Origin: Trueperaceae bacterium | Lineage (GTDB): Bacteria > Deinococcota > Deinococci > Deinococcales > Trueperaceae | Length of the DNA stretch: 32,846 nt | Direction of reading: 5' to 3' | NCBI GenBank assembly: GCA_020354625.1 | Contig: CP070651.1 | Span: 3,616,006 to 3,648,851 of the forward strand | In this document: one piece after another, positions 1-8,050 of the stretch | Layout: each line of letters starts with the position of its first letter | Position numbering within the stretch: position 1 is the first letter of the stretch | Notes under the pieces: generated by a model | The model's input: only the letters and a program-made list of their open reading frames with translations | Told to the model about the DNA's origin: nothing | The model's database searches: none | Translations under genes and position numbers: made by a program

Positions 1-77
1 CGCTTCTGTTCGTGGGCCTCAACCTCATCGTCGACCTTCTCTACGCCCGCCTCGATCCGCGGGTGAGGTTGAACTGA
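1..77 (+). CDS. ABC transporter permease, DppB/OppB-like, C-terminal end only
   Basis: Only the last 24 codons are inside the window, read in frame 3 and ending at the TGA at 75-77. The peptide ends in LIVDLLYARLDPRVRLN, which is the usual C-terminus of the first permease of dipeptide/oligopeptide/nickel ABC importers (last membrane helix followed by the conserved Y-x-x-x-D-P-R tail). Its stop codon shares one base with the ATG of the next permease gene, the normal DppB-DppC order. The substrate cannot be told from this fragment. Confidence 0.8.
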   Translation, partial: LLFVGLNLIVDLLYARLDPRVRLN

Positions 78-1006
78 TGCGCCGGTGGTCGAAGCCCGAG
101 ACGGTTGCCGAGACGGACACGGTAAAGACAAAGACTCCAACGCCCGTCCGGCGGGCGTTGCGCAGCCTCTTCCGGGCCAAGTGGCCGCTTCTGGCGATTC
201 TGATCTTGGTCTTCGACGTCTCCGCTGCTCTGTTCGGTCCGGCGATCGCGCCGAAAGACCCCAACCGGCAAAACATCATCAAGCGGCTTCAGCCGCCTTT
301 GCAAGAAGAGCGTAACGGTGAGGTCGAGTTTCTCCTCGGTACCGATGGACTGGGTCGCGACGTGCTCTCCAGGCTCATCTACGGCGCACGCATCTCGCTG
401 CTGGTCGGCTTCATCGCGGTGCTGATCGGCGGCACCATGGGCACTTCGCTCGGCCTCTTGGCCGGATATTTAGGCGGCCGTACCGACGACGTCATCATGC
501 GCCTGGCCGATATCCAGCTCGCCTTCCCCTTTATCTTGCTGGCCATCATGTTTCTGGTGGTGCTCGGCCCAGGCGTGGTCAACCTGGTGCTGGTCCTCGG
601 CATCGGACAGTGGGTGACCTACGCCCGCATCGCCCGCGGGCAGACCGTGTCGCAACGGGAAAAAGAGTATGTCGAGGCCGCTCGTGCGCTCGGTAAGAGC
701 GACCTCGCCATTATGTTCGGAAGCATTTTGCCCAATATCCTGGCGCCACTGATCGTCATCGCTTCGTTCAACGTCGCCAGCGTCATTTTGGCCGAGGCGT
801 CGCTGTCGTTTTTGGGTCTGGGGGTGCCCCCGACGGTGCCGACCTGGGGTGGGATGCTTGCTGAAAGCCGCGACCAGCTCCTGGCGGGGCGCTGGTGGTT
901 GGCGGTCTATCCTGGCGTAGCCATCATGATGACGGTGCTGAGTTTCAACATCCTCGGCGACTGGCTCCGTGATTTCCTCGACCCACGTTTGCGTGGGATC
1001 GGGTAG
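77..1006 (+). CDS. ABC transporter permease, DppC/OppC-like
   Basis: A 309-aa inner-membrane permease of the dipeptide/oligopeptide/nickel importer class. The N-terminal OppC_N segment (basic cytoplasmic tail, then a helix near residues 35-58) is followed by the conserved LLGTDGLGRDVLSRLIYG stretch, about five further membrane helices, and an EAA loop (EYVEAARALGKSD, near 195-207) that would contact the ATPase. The C-terminus RDFLDPRLRGIG is typical. The start ATG overlaps the stop of the upstream DppB-like gene by one base, so the two are co-translated subunits of one channel. No binding protein or ATPase gene follows; they presumably lie upstream of the window. Peptide or sugar-like substrates are both possible. 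Confidence 0.93.
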   Translation: MRRWSKPETVAETDTVKTKTPTPVRRALRSLFRAKWPLLAILILVFDVSAALFGPAIAPKDPNRQNIIKRLQPPLQEERNGEVEFLLGTDGLGRDVLSRLIYGARISLLVGFIAVLIGGTMGTSLGLLAGYLGGRTDDVIMRLADIQLAFPFILLAIMFLVVLGPGVVNLVLVLGIGQWVTYARIARGQTVSQREKEYVEAARALGKSDLAIMFGSILPNILAPLIVIASFNVASVILAEASLSFLGLGVPPTVPTWGGMLAESRDQLLAGRWWLAVYPGVAIMMTVLSFNILGDWLRDFLDPRLRGIG

Positions 1007-1093
1007 TGGCAATACGATCATCACACCTTTGCTGGGTGGCACCTCGGTGAGCCTCCGCATGTATCGGGATCGTGTGTTCTCTGAACGGCTTCG

Positions 1094-2089
1094 GTGGTTG
1101 AGCTTGGGGTAGGCTCGAGCTCGATCGTGCCAAGAGGACGCTATGCCCCAAGCCCTACCGGAGCGCTGCACCTAGGCAACGCCCGCACCGCCCTGGTCGC
1201 CTGGTGGCAGGCGCGGAGCCGGGGGGGATCGTTCACCCTTCGCGTCGAAGATTTGGATGAAGCCCGCACGGTCTCGGAAGCGGTTCAGGGCAATCTAGAT
1301 GAGCTCCGTTGGTTGGGGATCGATTGGGATGAGGGCCCGGACGTGGGTGGCCCTCACGAATCCTACCGGCAGAGCGAGCGCCTGGATCTCTACCACCAGG
1401 CCCTCGAGCGGCTCGAAGCTTCTGGACACCTGTTCGAGTGCTATCTTTCGCGCAAGGATCTGCGCGAACTCGCTTCAGCCCCGCACGGCTCCTTTCCGGT
1501 CTACGGCGAGCCAGAGCGCCGCGCCAACGAACGGCTGGCCCAGGCCAAGCGGGCCGGTGGCAAAGACCCCAGCGTGCGCTTCCGCGTTCCCGACGTAACC
1601 GTCGAGTTCAGCGACCTCCTCATGGGAGCCAAACGGTTCGATGTCAGAAAAGAGGTCGGCGATTTCGTGGTGCGGCGTGCCGACAACGTGTTGGCGTACC
1701 AGTTGGCGGTAGTGGTCGACGATATCGCCATGGGCATCACCGAGGTGGTGCGTGGGGACGATCTGTTGACCAGTACGGCGGCGCAGCTCCTGCTCTACCG
1801 GGCGCTCGATGTCGATCCGCCCGAATATGCACACGTACCCCTGCTGCTCGACGAAACGGGCCGACGCATGGCCAAGCGCAAGGGATCGTTGACCTTGTCC
1901 GCTCTGGTGGCCAACGGCGTCAGGCCGGAGCGGGTGGTCGGCTTGCTCGCCTACTCGCTCGGTGTGACTTCGGTTCTGGAAGAGCGGAGCGCCGAGGAGT
2001 GCCTGGATCACTATGAGCTGGCTCGGCTTCGTCAAGAGCCTGTCTCGCTGACCCCCGCTGAACTTGCGTGGCTTACGGGTGAGTCGTGA
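1094..2089 (+). CDS. gluQ: Glutamyl-queuosine tRNA(Asp) synthetase (GluQ-RS)
   Basis: A short glutamyl-tRNA-synthetase paralogue of about 331 aa. It has the class I catalytic core (RYAPSPTGALHLGNART with the HIGH-like HLGN, and a KMSKS-like MAKRKGS near residue 254) but ends without an anticodon-binding domain, as GluQ-RS does. Members of this family attach glutamate to queuosine at the wobble position of tRNA-Asp. The zinc-binding cysteine set of the E. coli enzyme is not visible; only one Cys (FECYLSRKD) remains in that segment. The reading frame opens at a GTG at 1094, but an in-frame GTG at 1127 would give the more usual short N-terminus (MPRGRYAPSPTG); neither has a good ribosome-binding site. 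The 3' end overlaps the next gene by 4 nt (GTGA). Confidence 0.9.
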   Translation: MVELGVGSSSIVPRGRYAPSPTGALHLGNARTALVAWWQARSRGGSFTLRVEDLDEARTVSEAVQGNLDELRWLGIDWDEGPDVGGPHESYRQSERLDLYHQALERLEASGHLFECYLSRKDLRELASAPHGSFPVYGEPERRANERLAQAKRAGGKDPSVRFRVPDVTVEFSDLLMGAKRFDVRKEVGDFVVRRADNVLAYQLAVVVDDIAMGITEVVRGDDLLTSTAAQLLLYRALDVDPPEYAHVPLLLDETGRRMAKRKGSLTLSALVANGVRPERVVGLLAYSLGVTSVLEERSAEECLDHYELARLRQEPVSLTPAELAWLTGES

Positions 2090-3066
2090 GTTCCCGTTCG
2101 ATCCGCCCCTTCGAGGAGGGCGACTACCCCGCTGTGGCCCGCCTGTGGAACGAAGTATTTCCCGAAGACCGCTATACTCCCGAAGAGCTCGCCTACTACG
2201 ACGCCGCCCTCCCACCACCGTGCGAATGGGGTAGATGGGTAGCGCTCGAGTCGGGTGATGTGGTCGCTGTGGCTGAGTATCAGCAGATGCCTGGCGCCTA
2301 CCACCCGCGGAAGTTCCATCTCCAACTCTATGTCGATCCACGGTTTGAGCGTCGCGGTATCGGCTCTGCCCTTTATGACCGGCTCCTTGAAGAGCTCAAG
2401 CCCTTCGATCCCCTCTCGCTTCGCACCCGGGTCAAAGAGAGCCTGGAGCATGCCGTCCGTTTTGCCACCGCACGTGGGTTTGTGGAGACCAAGCGCGACT
2501 GGAAGGCCGTGCTCGATCTTTCGACATTCGATCCCAACCCCCACCAGCATCTCGCAGAGCGGTTGCAGGACCAGGGCATCTCCCTGGTGACGCTGGCCGA
2601 CCTCACTGATGGGGAGGGGGCGAGGCGGCGCTTCCACGAGCTCTTTAGTACGGTCCGTATCGATGTTCCGCGCAGCGAGCCGCCGACAGAACTCTCGTTC
2701 GATCAGTTCCGGGCCTTGGTGCTCGAGGCCCCCGATTTTTTTCCAGAAGGAGTTTTCTTGGCGCTCGTCGGTGAAGAGATGATCGGCATGAGCCACCTGT
2801 TCAAGGGCAGCGCCAGCGAGGATCTCTACGCAGGCTTGACCGGGGTCAGGCGTGAATACCGTGGCAGAGGCGTCGCCAAGGCGCTGAAGGTCGAGGCCCT
2901 CCGCTTTGCCAAGGAGAGCGGCGCGCCCAGGATCTACACCGAGAACGACACCACCAACCTCGAGATGATCGCCATCAATGACAAGCTCGGCTTCGTCAAG
3001 CTCCCGGCCTGGTTGAGCATGGCCAAGGTCATCGGCAAGGGGTTGCAGATTCGGCCGGTCGGGTAA
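2086..3066 (+). CDS. Tandem GNAT-domain N-acetyltransferase
   Basis: A 326-aa protein with two GNAT folds in series. The first spans about residues 5-150, with the acetyl-CoA loop motif VDPRFERRGIGSAL near 84-97. The second spans about 165-320, with VRREYRGRGVAKAL near 255-268 and a conserved N-x-x-M-x-x-I-N-x-x-L-G-F stretch near the end. The GTG start overlaps the gluQ stop as GTGA, which indicates translational coupling. Tandem GNATs often have one catalytic and one degenerate or substrate-binding domain; here both loops look intact. The substrate is unknown and the pairing with gluQ does not reveal it. Confidence 0.88.
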   Translation: MSSRSIRPFEEGDYPAVARLWNEVFPEDRYTPEELAYYDAALPPPCEWGRWVALESGDVVAVAEYQQMPGAYHPRKFHLQLYVDPRFERRGIGSALYDRLLEELKPFDPLSLRTRVKESLEHAVRFATARGFVETKRDWKAVLDLSTFDPNPHQHLAERLQDQGISLVTLADLTDGEGARRRFHELFSTVRIDVPRSEPPTELSFDQFRALVLEAPDFFPEGVFLALVGEEMIGMSHLFKGSASEDLYAGLTGVRREYRGRGVAKALKVEALRFAKESGAPRIYTENDTTNLEMIAINDKLGFVKLPAWLSMAKVIGKGLQIRPVG

Positions 3067-3145
3067 TCGTACGTGATGGGTGATGGGTGTTGCGAAGGTC
3101 ACGTTCCAACCCGTTTGCTTTGAAAGATGAACCTACAAGATTAAG

Positions 3146-3183
3146 GTGATGGGTGATGAGTGATGAGTGATGAGTAATGAGTG
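3146..3183 (+). repeat. Heptameric short tandem repeat, forward orientation
   Basis: Five to six consecutive 7-mers of the form GTGATGG/GTGATGA/GTAATGA read on the plus strand. A shorter copy lies at 3073-3090. The same 7-mer family reappears in reverse orientation at 3229-3284 and 16346-16410. It resembles the short tandemly repeated repetitive (STRR) sequences known from cyanobacteria and some other phyla; no function is evident. Confidence 0.75.
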
Positions 3184-3228
3184 CTTCGAAGGGTACGGGT
3201 TCAGCCTATCCTTTGCAGATTATCCACG

Positions 3229-3284
3229 CATTACCCATTACCGCTTACCCATTACCAGATAGTGCATGACCCATTTCTCATTAC
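3229..3284 (-). repeat. Heptameric short repeat, reverse orientation
   Basis: Copies of the same 7-mer family on the minus strand (read on plus as ATTACCC, TTACCCATTACC and CTCATTAC), separated by short non-repeat spacers. Together with the forward block 46 bp upstream it forms an imperfect inverted repeat that could extrude or fold as a long hairpin. Confidence 0.65.
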
Positions 3285-3334
3285 CTTCGTGTCGGTTGGC
3301 TACATCATCTCTCATCACTGTTCACTCGTTACAT

Positions 3335-3340
3335 TATGCT
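3335..3340 (+). promoter_or_regulatory. Candidate -10 element of the BTAD regulator gene
   Basis: TATGCT lies 11 bp before the ATG at 3352, with no Shine-Dalgarno sequence between (ggtagaacgcc). If this is the -10 box, transcription would begin within about 5 nt of the start codon, giving a nearly leaderless mRNA. No good -35 box is seen 16-18 bp upstream. Confidence 0.35.
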
Positions 3341-3351
3341 GGTAGAACGCC

Positions 3352-6312
3352 ATGGCCATCGCTGTCAAACTTCTCGGCACTCCCCAAGCGCTCCAGGCGG
3401 GCGAGTGGCAGGTATTGCCGGCCGACAAGCGCAGCTGCCTGCTGGCCTATCTCGCTTTTTGCAACGACTGGGTGGGCCGTGAGCACGTAGCCGCCCTCTT
3501 CTGGCCCGACGTTCCCGACAGCCAGGCCAGGCGCAACCTGCGCCAACTAATCAGCAGAACGAGGAAACTCGTATTGGCTGAGGAGTTTCAAGTCGAACCG
3601 GAGCAGATGCGGTGGCTGGTGGAAACAGACGTTGCCCGCTTTCGCCAAGCCGTCGGGCAACAAGACTGGGAGGGGGCAGCCACCTGCTACCGGGGGCACC
3701 TCTGCGAGGGGCTGCCGGAAGCTGGGGAAGGGTTTGAGTCCTGGCTCGAGCTCGAGCGAGAAAACCTGCAGGTGGCTTGGCGGGAGGCGGTGCTGAAGCG
3801 GGCCGGGGAGCTCGAGGCTGAAAGGCGTTATCCCGAGGCTGCCGATGCTCTCCAGCGCCTCCTCTCCCACGACACCCTGGCCGAAGATGTGTTGCAACAC
3901 TACCTCCGCTGCGCCTACCTGGCGGGCCGCCGTGAGGCGGCGCTGAGCGCTTTCGACGCCTTCGCAGACAATCTACGTGAAGAGCTCGATCTCGAGCCGC
4001 TCGAGGAGACCCGTGACCTCGCTGCGAGCATCCGCCTGGCTGAACCCTTGTCCCTGGACGTCGAAACCGAAGCCGAACCGGTACGCGTGCCCGTTGCCAT
4101 TCTCAGGCCGCAGCAGTTCGTCGGTCGCGAGGATGCGCTGCAGCAGGCGTTGACGACGCCATCGAGCGTGGTGATGCTCTCGGGGGAGGCCGGTGTCGGC
4201 AAAACGCGCCTCATGGAGGTACTCGCACCCAAGGCACCCATCTTGCGTTGCCAAGAGGGGCTGCAGAACGTCCCCTATCATCCGGTACAAGGGCTCGTGA
4301 GGGGAGCGGGGATGCCGGCTGTGCCGCCGCTAGGGAGCTATCTCGAAGACCTCGCGCGGCTCGTACCAGACATTGCGCCCAACATCACCCCCGGCCCTGC
4401 CGACCCGCACACAGCGAAACCCAGGCTTTTGGAAGCGCTGGCGCGCTACCTCGAAGGCATCGTTTCGGAGCACAAAGGGGAACGGTTCCAGCTCACCTTT
4501 GAAGATTTGCAATGGGCGGATCCTGCCACGCTCGAACTGCTGGTCTTTTTGAGCGCTCGTGGGACCTTGCGTCTCGTCGGCTCGTACCGGGACCACGAGA
4601 CCACGCCGAAGTTGCGTGAGGCCTTGCAGAGCGTGCGGGCGACGACGCTCAAGCTCGAACCCCTCGACGAACAGGCCGTGCAGGCCCTGCTGGCCGACCT
4701 GATCGGCCAGGAGCGAGGTCCACCAGTCTTCAGCCGCTGGCTGCACCACACGACCGGTGGAAACCCGATGTTTCTGCTGGAGATCCTCAAGTCGATGTTC
4801 GAGTCTGGAGACTTGTGGGCAGAGGGTTCTGGTTGGCGGACAAGCCTCGACGACATTACCCACGATTACAGCGAGTTCACACCCCCCCCTGTGGTGACAG
4901 ACGTCATTCAGCGGCGTCTGGCCGATCTCCCCAGTGAAGTCAAGCGCGTGCTGGAAACCGCGGCCGTGGTCGGTGAAGGGTTTAATCCGGAACTCCTCGG
5001 TAGCGTCTCACGCCTGTCGAGCTGGGTGACGCTCGAGGCGCTGGAAGAGGCCGAGGCACGAGGGGTAGTGCGCGGTGAGCGGTTCGCTCACGACCTCATC
5101 CGCAAGAGCCTCTATCACGGCCTCTCACAGATGCGCAGGCGCCTCCTCCACGCTGCCGTGGCCGACGCCTTGAGTGGACTCCCCGAAACGGATCCGGCTG
5201 TTCTGGCTGAGCACTGGCTCGACGCGCAGCAGCCCCAGAAAGCGATCGAGTCCTGGCAGGCGGGTGCTCAGCTCAGACGCGAGCGTGGGCTCTACGCGGA
5301 GGCTGCGATGTTGCTGGAACGCGCCTTGGAGTATGCCTCTGATTCAGAGACTTCACGGCGGCTCCGAGTCCTCCTCGGGAGCCTCTACAAGGAGATGGGG
5401 CGTCATCGCGATGCGGAAGCGATGGTCAGCGATCTTCTCGGTCTTATCGACGACCCGCCGACCCGTGCCGCCGCCCATGAGATTCAGGCGGGCAACTTGT
5501 TCTATCAGGGTAAGCTGACCGAAGCAAAGACGGTTGCCGACGCGGGCCTTGCGATCGCTCGTACATCTGGTGATGTGTCGTTGTCGCGCCGCTTGTTGGT
5601 GACGAAAGCCATGCTTCTGCACTCTGTCGGTGAACACCTGGAGGCGCTCGCACTACTAGAACCCATGGTGGTAAGTGCCCGCAAGAAAGCGCCGGATTTG
5701 GCATTGAGCCAACAGCTCAGCCACGTCGCTGCCATCTACGATATGTTGGGCCGTCATGAAGAAGCTTTGCCACTACACCTGGAGGCTCTCACGCTTGCCG
5801 AACGTATCGGAGCCCGCTACGCGCAAGTGGATGCCGCACTCAATCTACTCTACTGCTATATGGATCTTGGACGTACCGAGCAAGGCATCACTCCAGCCGA
5901 GGAGGCGCTCGAGCTCGGGCGTTACGAAGGGACCGATACCCTCCGCAACAACCTCGCAGCGGCCCTGGCCGATCTGGGGCGTTTGGAAGAGGCGACCTCT
6001 CACTACCAGACGTTGACTGAGGAGAGCAGCGACCCGACGCTCCTCTGCATCGCCTGGTCGCGCCTCGCCGACCTCTATGAGAGGGTGGGGTGCTCTGACG
6101 AGGTGCAGCCTGCGCTCGAGCGGGGCATCGACTTCGCCCACCAGACCGAGTTCGCGGTGGCTCAAGTCCGCGCAGTCATCAACACCTTGCGGCTCGGCTC
6201 GAGCGAGCAGACCACGAAGATCCAGCCCCTGCTGCAGCAACTTCAACCTGAAACACTCCCTACAAACCTACGCACCGAACTGGAAAGTGCCCTGGCTTCC
6301 CTAAGCGCGTAA
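3352..6312 (+). CDS. BTAD/SARP-type transcriptional regulator with AAA ATPase and TPR domains
   Basis: A 986-aa AfsR-like regulator. Residues 1-95 form an OmpR-type winged-helix region (starting AIAVKLLGTPQAL), and about 96-240 the bacterial transcriptional activation domain. A STAND/AAA ATPase core follows, with Walker A GEAGVGKT near 278-285 and Walker B-like FEDLQWAD near 383-390. The C-terminal 400 residues are a run of TPR-like helical repeats (for example HEEALPLHLEALTLAERIG). In known relatives the N-terminal half binds direct repeats near promoters, and the ATPase/TPR half senses a signal or partner. The ATG has no Shine-Dalgarno sequence. The neighbouring astacin gene and the repeat-flanked operon at 16460 are possible but unproven targets. 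Confidence 0.9.
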   Translation: MAIAVKLLGTPQALQAGEWQVLPADKRSCLLAYLAFCNDWVGREHVAALFWPDVPDSQARRNLRQLISRTRKLVLAEEFQVEPEQMRWLVETDVARFRQAVGQQDWEGAATCYRGHLCEGLPEAGEGFESWLELERENLQVAWREAVLKRAGELEAERRYPEAADALQRLLSHDTLAEDVLQHYLRCAYLAGRREAALSAFDAFADNLREELDLEPLEETRDLAASIRLAEPLSLDVETEAEPVRVPVAILRPQQFVGREDALQQALTTPSSVVMLSGEAGVGKTRLMEVLAPKAPILRCQEGLQNVPYHPVQGLVRGAGMPAVPPLGSYLEDLARLVPDIAPNITPGPADPHTAKPRLLEALARYLEGIVSEHKGERFQLTFEDLQWADPATLELLVFLSARGTLRLVGSYRDHETTPKLREALQSVRATTLKLEPLDEQAVQALLADLIGQERGPPVFSRWLHHTTGGNPMFLLEILKSMFESGDLWAEGSGWRTSLDDITHDYSEFTPPPVVTDVIQRRLADLPSEVKRVLETAAVVGEGFNPELLGSVSRLSSWVTLEALEEAEARGVVRGERFAHDLIRKSLYHGLSQMRRRLLHAAVADALSGLPETDPAVLAEHWLDAQQPQKAIESWQAGAQLRRERGLYAEAAMLLERALEYASDSETSRRLRVLLGSLYKEMGRHRDAEAMVSDLLGLIDDPPTRAAAHEIQAGNLFYQGKLTEAKTVADAGLAIARTSGDVSLSRRLLVTKAMLLHSVGEHLEALALLEPMVVSARKKAPDLALSQQLSHVAAIYDMLGRHEEALPLHLEALTLAERIGARYAQVDAALNLLYCYMDLGRTEQGITPAEEALELGRYEGTDTLRNNLAAALADLGRLEEATSHYQTLTEESSDPTLLCIAWSRLADLYERVGCSDEVQPALERGIDFAHQTEFAVAQVRAVINTLRLGSSEQTTKIQPLLQQLQPETLPTNLRTELESALASLSA

Positions 6313-6396
6313 CGCCTGCATAACGCCCTCCTTCCTAGCATGTGTTCAGAACAGAGCGCGGGGCACCAACCCCGAGCGCACGAAAAGGAGCACATG

Positions 6397-7251
6397 ATGA
6401 CACGCACCCTCAAGAGACTCAGCCTTCCGGTACTCACCATCATCGCCTTCGCCCTCACCGCCTGTCAGGGCACACCCGGTCTCAGTACAGAAGATGCCGG
6501 CGCCGAAACGCACAACCCCTACCTCGACGGAAGTGTAGAGACGATGGTGTTGAATGGCTACGAGGTGGAAGTCGAAGTGTTCGAAGACGACCTGGTGGTC
6601 TTGGAAGGCGATATGATCCTGGGAACCCGGGATGAGCTGACGAAGCTGTCCACCCAAGGCATCACCATCGATCGCGAGTGCACCTGGATCTTCTGCCACG
6701 ACTTCCGTTGGCCCGGTGGAGTGGTGCCTTTCAAGCTAAACAGCAACCTCACGCGGACCCAGCGGGACCGCATCTTCTCCGCTATCAACCACTGGGAGCG
6801 CAACACCCAGATCGACTTTCAACCCAAGCAGTGGTACCACGGCGATTACGTCGAATTCCGCAGAGGGTCCGGTTGCTCTTCTCACGTCGGCCGCCAGGGT
6901 GGCCGCCAGGTCATCAACCTATCGACCTCTTGCGGCAGAGGCGCTGTCATCCACGAGATGGGCCATGCGGTCGGCCTCTTCCATGAACACACCCGCTGTG
7001 ACCGCAATAATTTCGTAACCGTCAACTTCGCCAATATCCAAGACGGTGAAGAGAACAACTTCTTCCGCCACTGCTCGGATGCCACCGACCGCGGAACCTA
7101 CGATTTCGGCTCGATCATGCACTACGGCGCCTTCGCCTTCAGTGCCAACGGACTCCCCACCATCTCGTGCCGCCGTTTCCCCTGCCCGGCCTTCGGACAG
7201 CGCAGTGGGCTCAGCACCGGGGACATCCAGACCGTGAACAACTTCTACTAA
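6397..7251 (+). CDS. Astacin-like (M12A) zinc metalloprotease lipoprotein
   Basis: A secreted protease of about 284 aa. The N-terminus (MTRTLKRLSLPVLTIIAFALTAC) is a lipoprotein signal with lipobox LTAC, so the protein should be anchored at the outer face of the membrane. A short propeptide follows, containing LEGDMIL, which resembles the FxGD zinc-blocking motif of astacin proforms. The catalytic domain has HEMGHAVGLFHEHTRCDR (zinc ligands near His186, His190, His196) and the Met-turn SIMHY near 240. Cysteine pairs suggest disulfides. The ATG at 6397 lies 6 nt after AAGGAG; an adjacent ATG at 6394 is only 3 nt away and less likely. It sits 84 nt after the BTAD regulator and ends at a hairpin. 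Confidence 0.9.
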   Translation: MTRTLKRLSLPVLTIIAFALTACQGTPGLSTEDAGAETHNPYLDGSVETMVLNGYEVEVEVFEDDLVVLEGDMILGTRDELTKLSTQGITIDRECTWIFCHDFRWPGGVVPFKLNSNLTRTQRDRIFSAINHWERNTQIDFQPKQWYHGDYVEFRRGSGCSSHVGRQGGRQVINLSTSCGRGAVIHEMGHAVGLFHEHTRCDRNNFVTVNFANIQDGEENNFFRHCSDATDRGTYDFGSIMHYGAFAFSANGLPTISCRRFPCPAFGQRSGLSTGDIQTVNNFY

Positions 7252-7271
7252 ACCGGAGCCAAACCCGAAGT

Positions 7272-7297
7272 GAGGGGCGCTCATCTGGGCGCCCCTC
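7272..7297 (+). terminator. Stem-loop after the astacin gene, probable terminator
   Basis: A perfect 9-bp GC-rich stem (GAGGGGCGC at 7272-7280 with GCGCCCCTC at 7289-7297) encloses an 8-nt loop, starting 20 nt after the stop codon. The sequence after it is only mildly T-rich, so termination may be weak or factor-assisted. Confidence 0.6.
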
Positions 7298-7386
7298 CTC
7301 ATTGACGTAGGTTCTGAAGACATCCTTTTTGCCCATCATCGCCTTCGGAAAGATGTCGGCCTTGAGGTATGAAGGTGCAGCGTCGG

Positions 7387-7791
7387 TTACTCCGAAGACC
7401 CTTCGGCCACCGCTTTACCCTGTTCCTTCCAGGTGTTGAAGCCCCCGTCCATGTGCGCCACGTCGGTGTAACCCAGCTGTTTCAAGGTGCTGACGGCCAG
7501 GGCCGACCGCCCCCCCGAGGCACAGTGGAGGATGACCCGCTTATCGGGCGTTAGTGCAGGGTTGTGGTAGGGGCTGGTGGGGTCGGCGCGGAACTCGAGC
7601 ATCCCCCGGGAGACGTGGAGCGCCCCGGAGATGACCCCGTTTTGCGCCCGTTCGTCGCTGTCGCGAATGTCGACCAGAAGGACCCCTGGCTTTTCGAGTT
7701 CTTCAGCCACCTGTTGGGGCGTCAGGTTCTCGATGGCCCCCTTCGCCTCGGCCACCATCTGTGCAGCGGTCTTATTGGATGTTTCGCTCAT
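7387..7791 (-). CDS. Rhodanese-like single-domain sulfurtransferase
   Basis: A cytoplasmic protein of 134 aa with one rhodanese fold, starting MSETSNKTAAQM. Its active-site loop HCASGGRS (catalytic Cys near residue 98) and the C-terminal MDGGFNTWKEQGK are typical of single-domain thiosulfate sulfurtransferase/GlpE-like proteins. These move sulfane sulfur from thiosulfate or persulfides to cyanide or thiol acceptors. On the minus strand AAAGGAGG lies 6 nt before the ATG at 7791; an in-frame ATG two codons upstream abuts the ribosome-binding site and is unlikely. The gene stands alone, downstream of the sulfatase terminator. A role in the sulfur metabolism of its neighbours is only a guess. Confidence 0.9.
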   Translation of the reverse strand: MSETSNKTAAQMVAEAKGAIENLTPQQVAEELEKPGVLLVDIRDSDERAQNGVISGALHVSRGMLEFRADPTSPYHNPALTPDKRVILHCASGGRSALAVSTLKQLGYTDVAHMDGGFNTWKEQGKAVAEGSSE

Positions 7792-7825
7792 GCGCATCCT
7801 CCTTTCTTGCTCTATTCTGTATCCG

Positions 7826-7856
7826 ATTGTACTCCGTTGGCGAACTCGTCCGACAA
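7826..7856 (-). promoter_or_regulatory. Candidate promoter of the rhodanese gene
   Basis: On the minus strand a -10-like TACAAT (7831-7826) lies 19 bp after a -35-like TTGTCG (7856-7851). The spacing is longer than ideal, and the -35 overlaps the T-tract of the upstream terminator. The -10 match is good, so transcription would start about 25-30 nt before the ATG. Confidence 0.3.
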
Positions 7857-7885
7857 AAGAGGTGCTCGCCCCGAAAGGGGCGAGC
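7854..7885 (-). terminator. Rho-independent terminator after the sulfatase gene
   Basis: A perfect 9-bp stem (7864-7872 pairing with 7877-7885) closes a 4-nt loop and, on the minus strand, is followed 3 nt later by TCTTTTG. This is a canonical intrinsic terminator about 165 nt beyond the sulfatase stop codon, and it insulates the rhodanese gene. Confidence 0.75.
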
Positions 7886-8050
7886 GAAGTGGGATGGGAG
7901 GGAGGTGGTGTTGCACCCTTAAGCTAACCCCTAGCCTCTCACACGATTCTGAATGCTTTCTGACGGATTTCTGAATCGCTGAAAACCGTTCTACCAAGCG
8001 TTCTATGTTCGTCGTGACACGGCAACCCCAGCACCTCGAAGGAGGGGGTG

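Larger units (their letters stand above)
3067..3351. other. Intergenic block rich in heptamer-type short repeats
   Basis: This 285-bp gap holds no convincing gene. It is dominated by GTGATGG/GTGATGA/GTAATGA-type 7-mers: a forward block at 3073-3090 and 3146-3183, and the reverse-complement type (CATTACC/CTCATTAC) at 3229-3284 and again more loosely at 3303-3330. The opposite orientations mean the strand could fold on itself. The last 20 bp carry a candidate promoter for the regulator gene at 3352. Confidence 0.7.

Noticed and set aside
2032-3102. Long minus-strand open frame (356 codons) opposite the tandem GNAT gene
   Set aside because: No family motifs and no ribosome-binding site; the plus-strand GNAT protein explains the region.
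3146-3284. Possible CRISPR array
   Set aside because: The units are contiguous 7-mers without unique spacers of constant length, and no cas gene is near.
7319-7357. Imperfect inverted repeat GACATC...GATGTC downstream of the rhodanese gene as a terminator
   Set aside because: The stem is bulged, the loop is long, and there is no T-tract on the minus strand; too weak to annotate.
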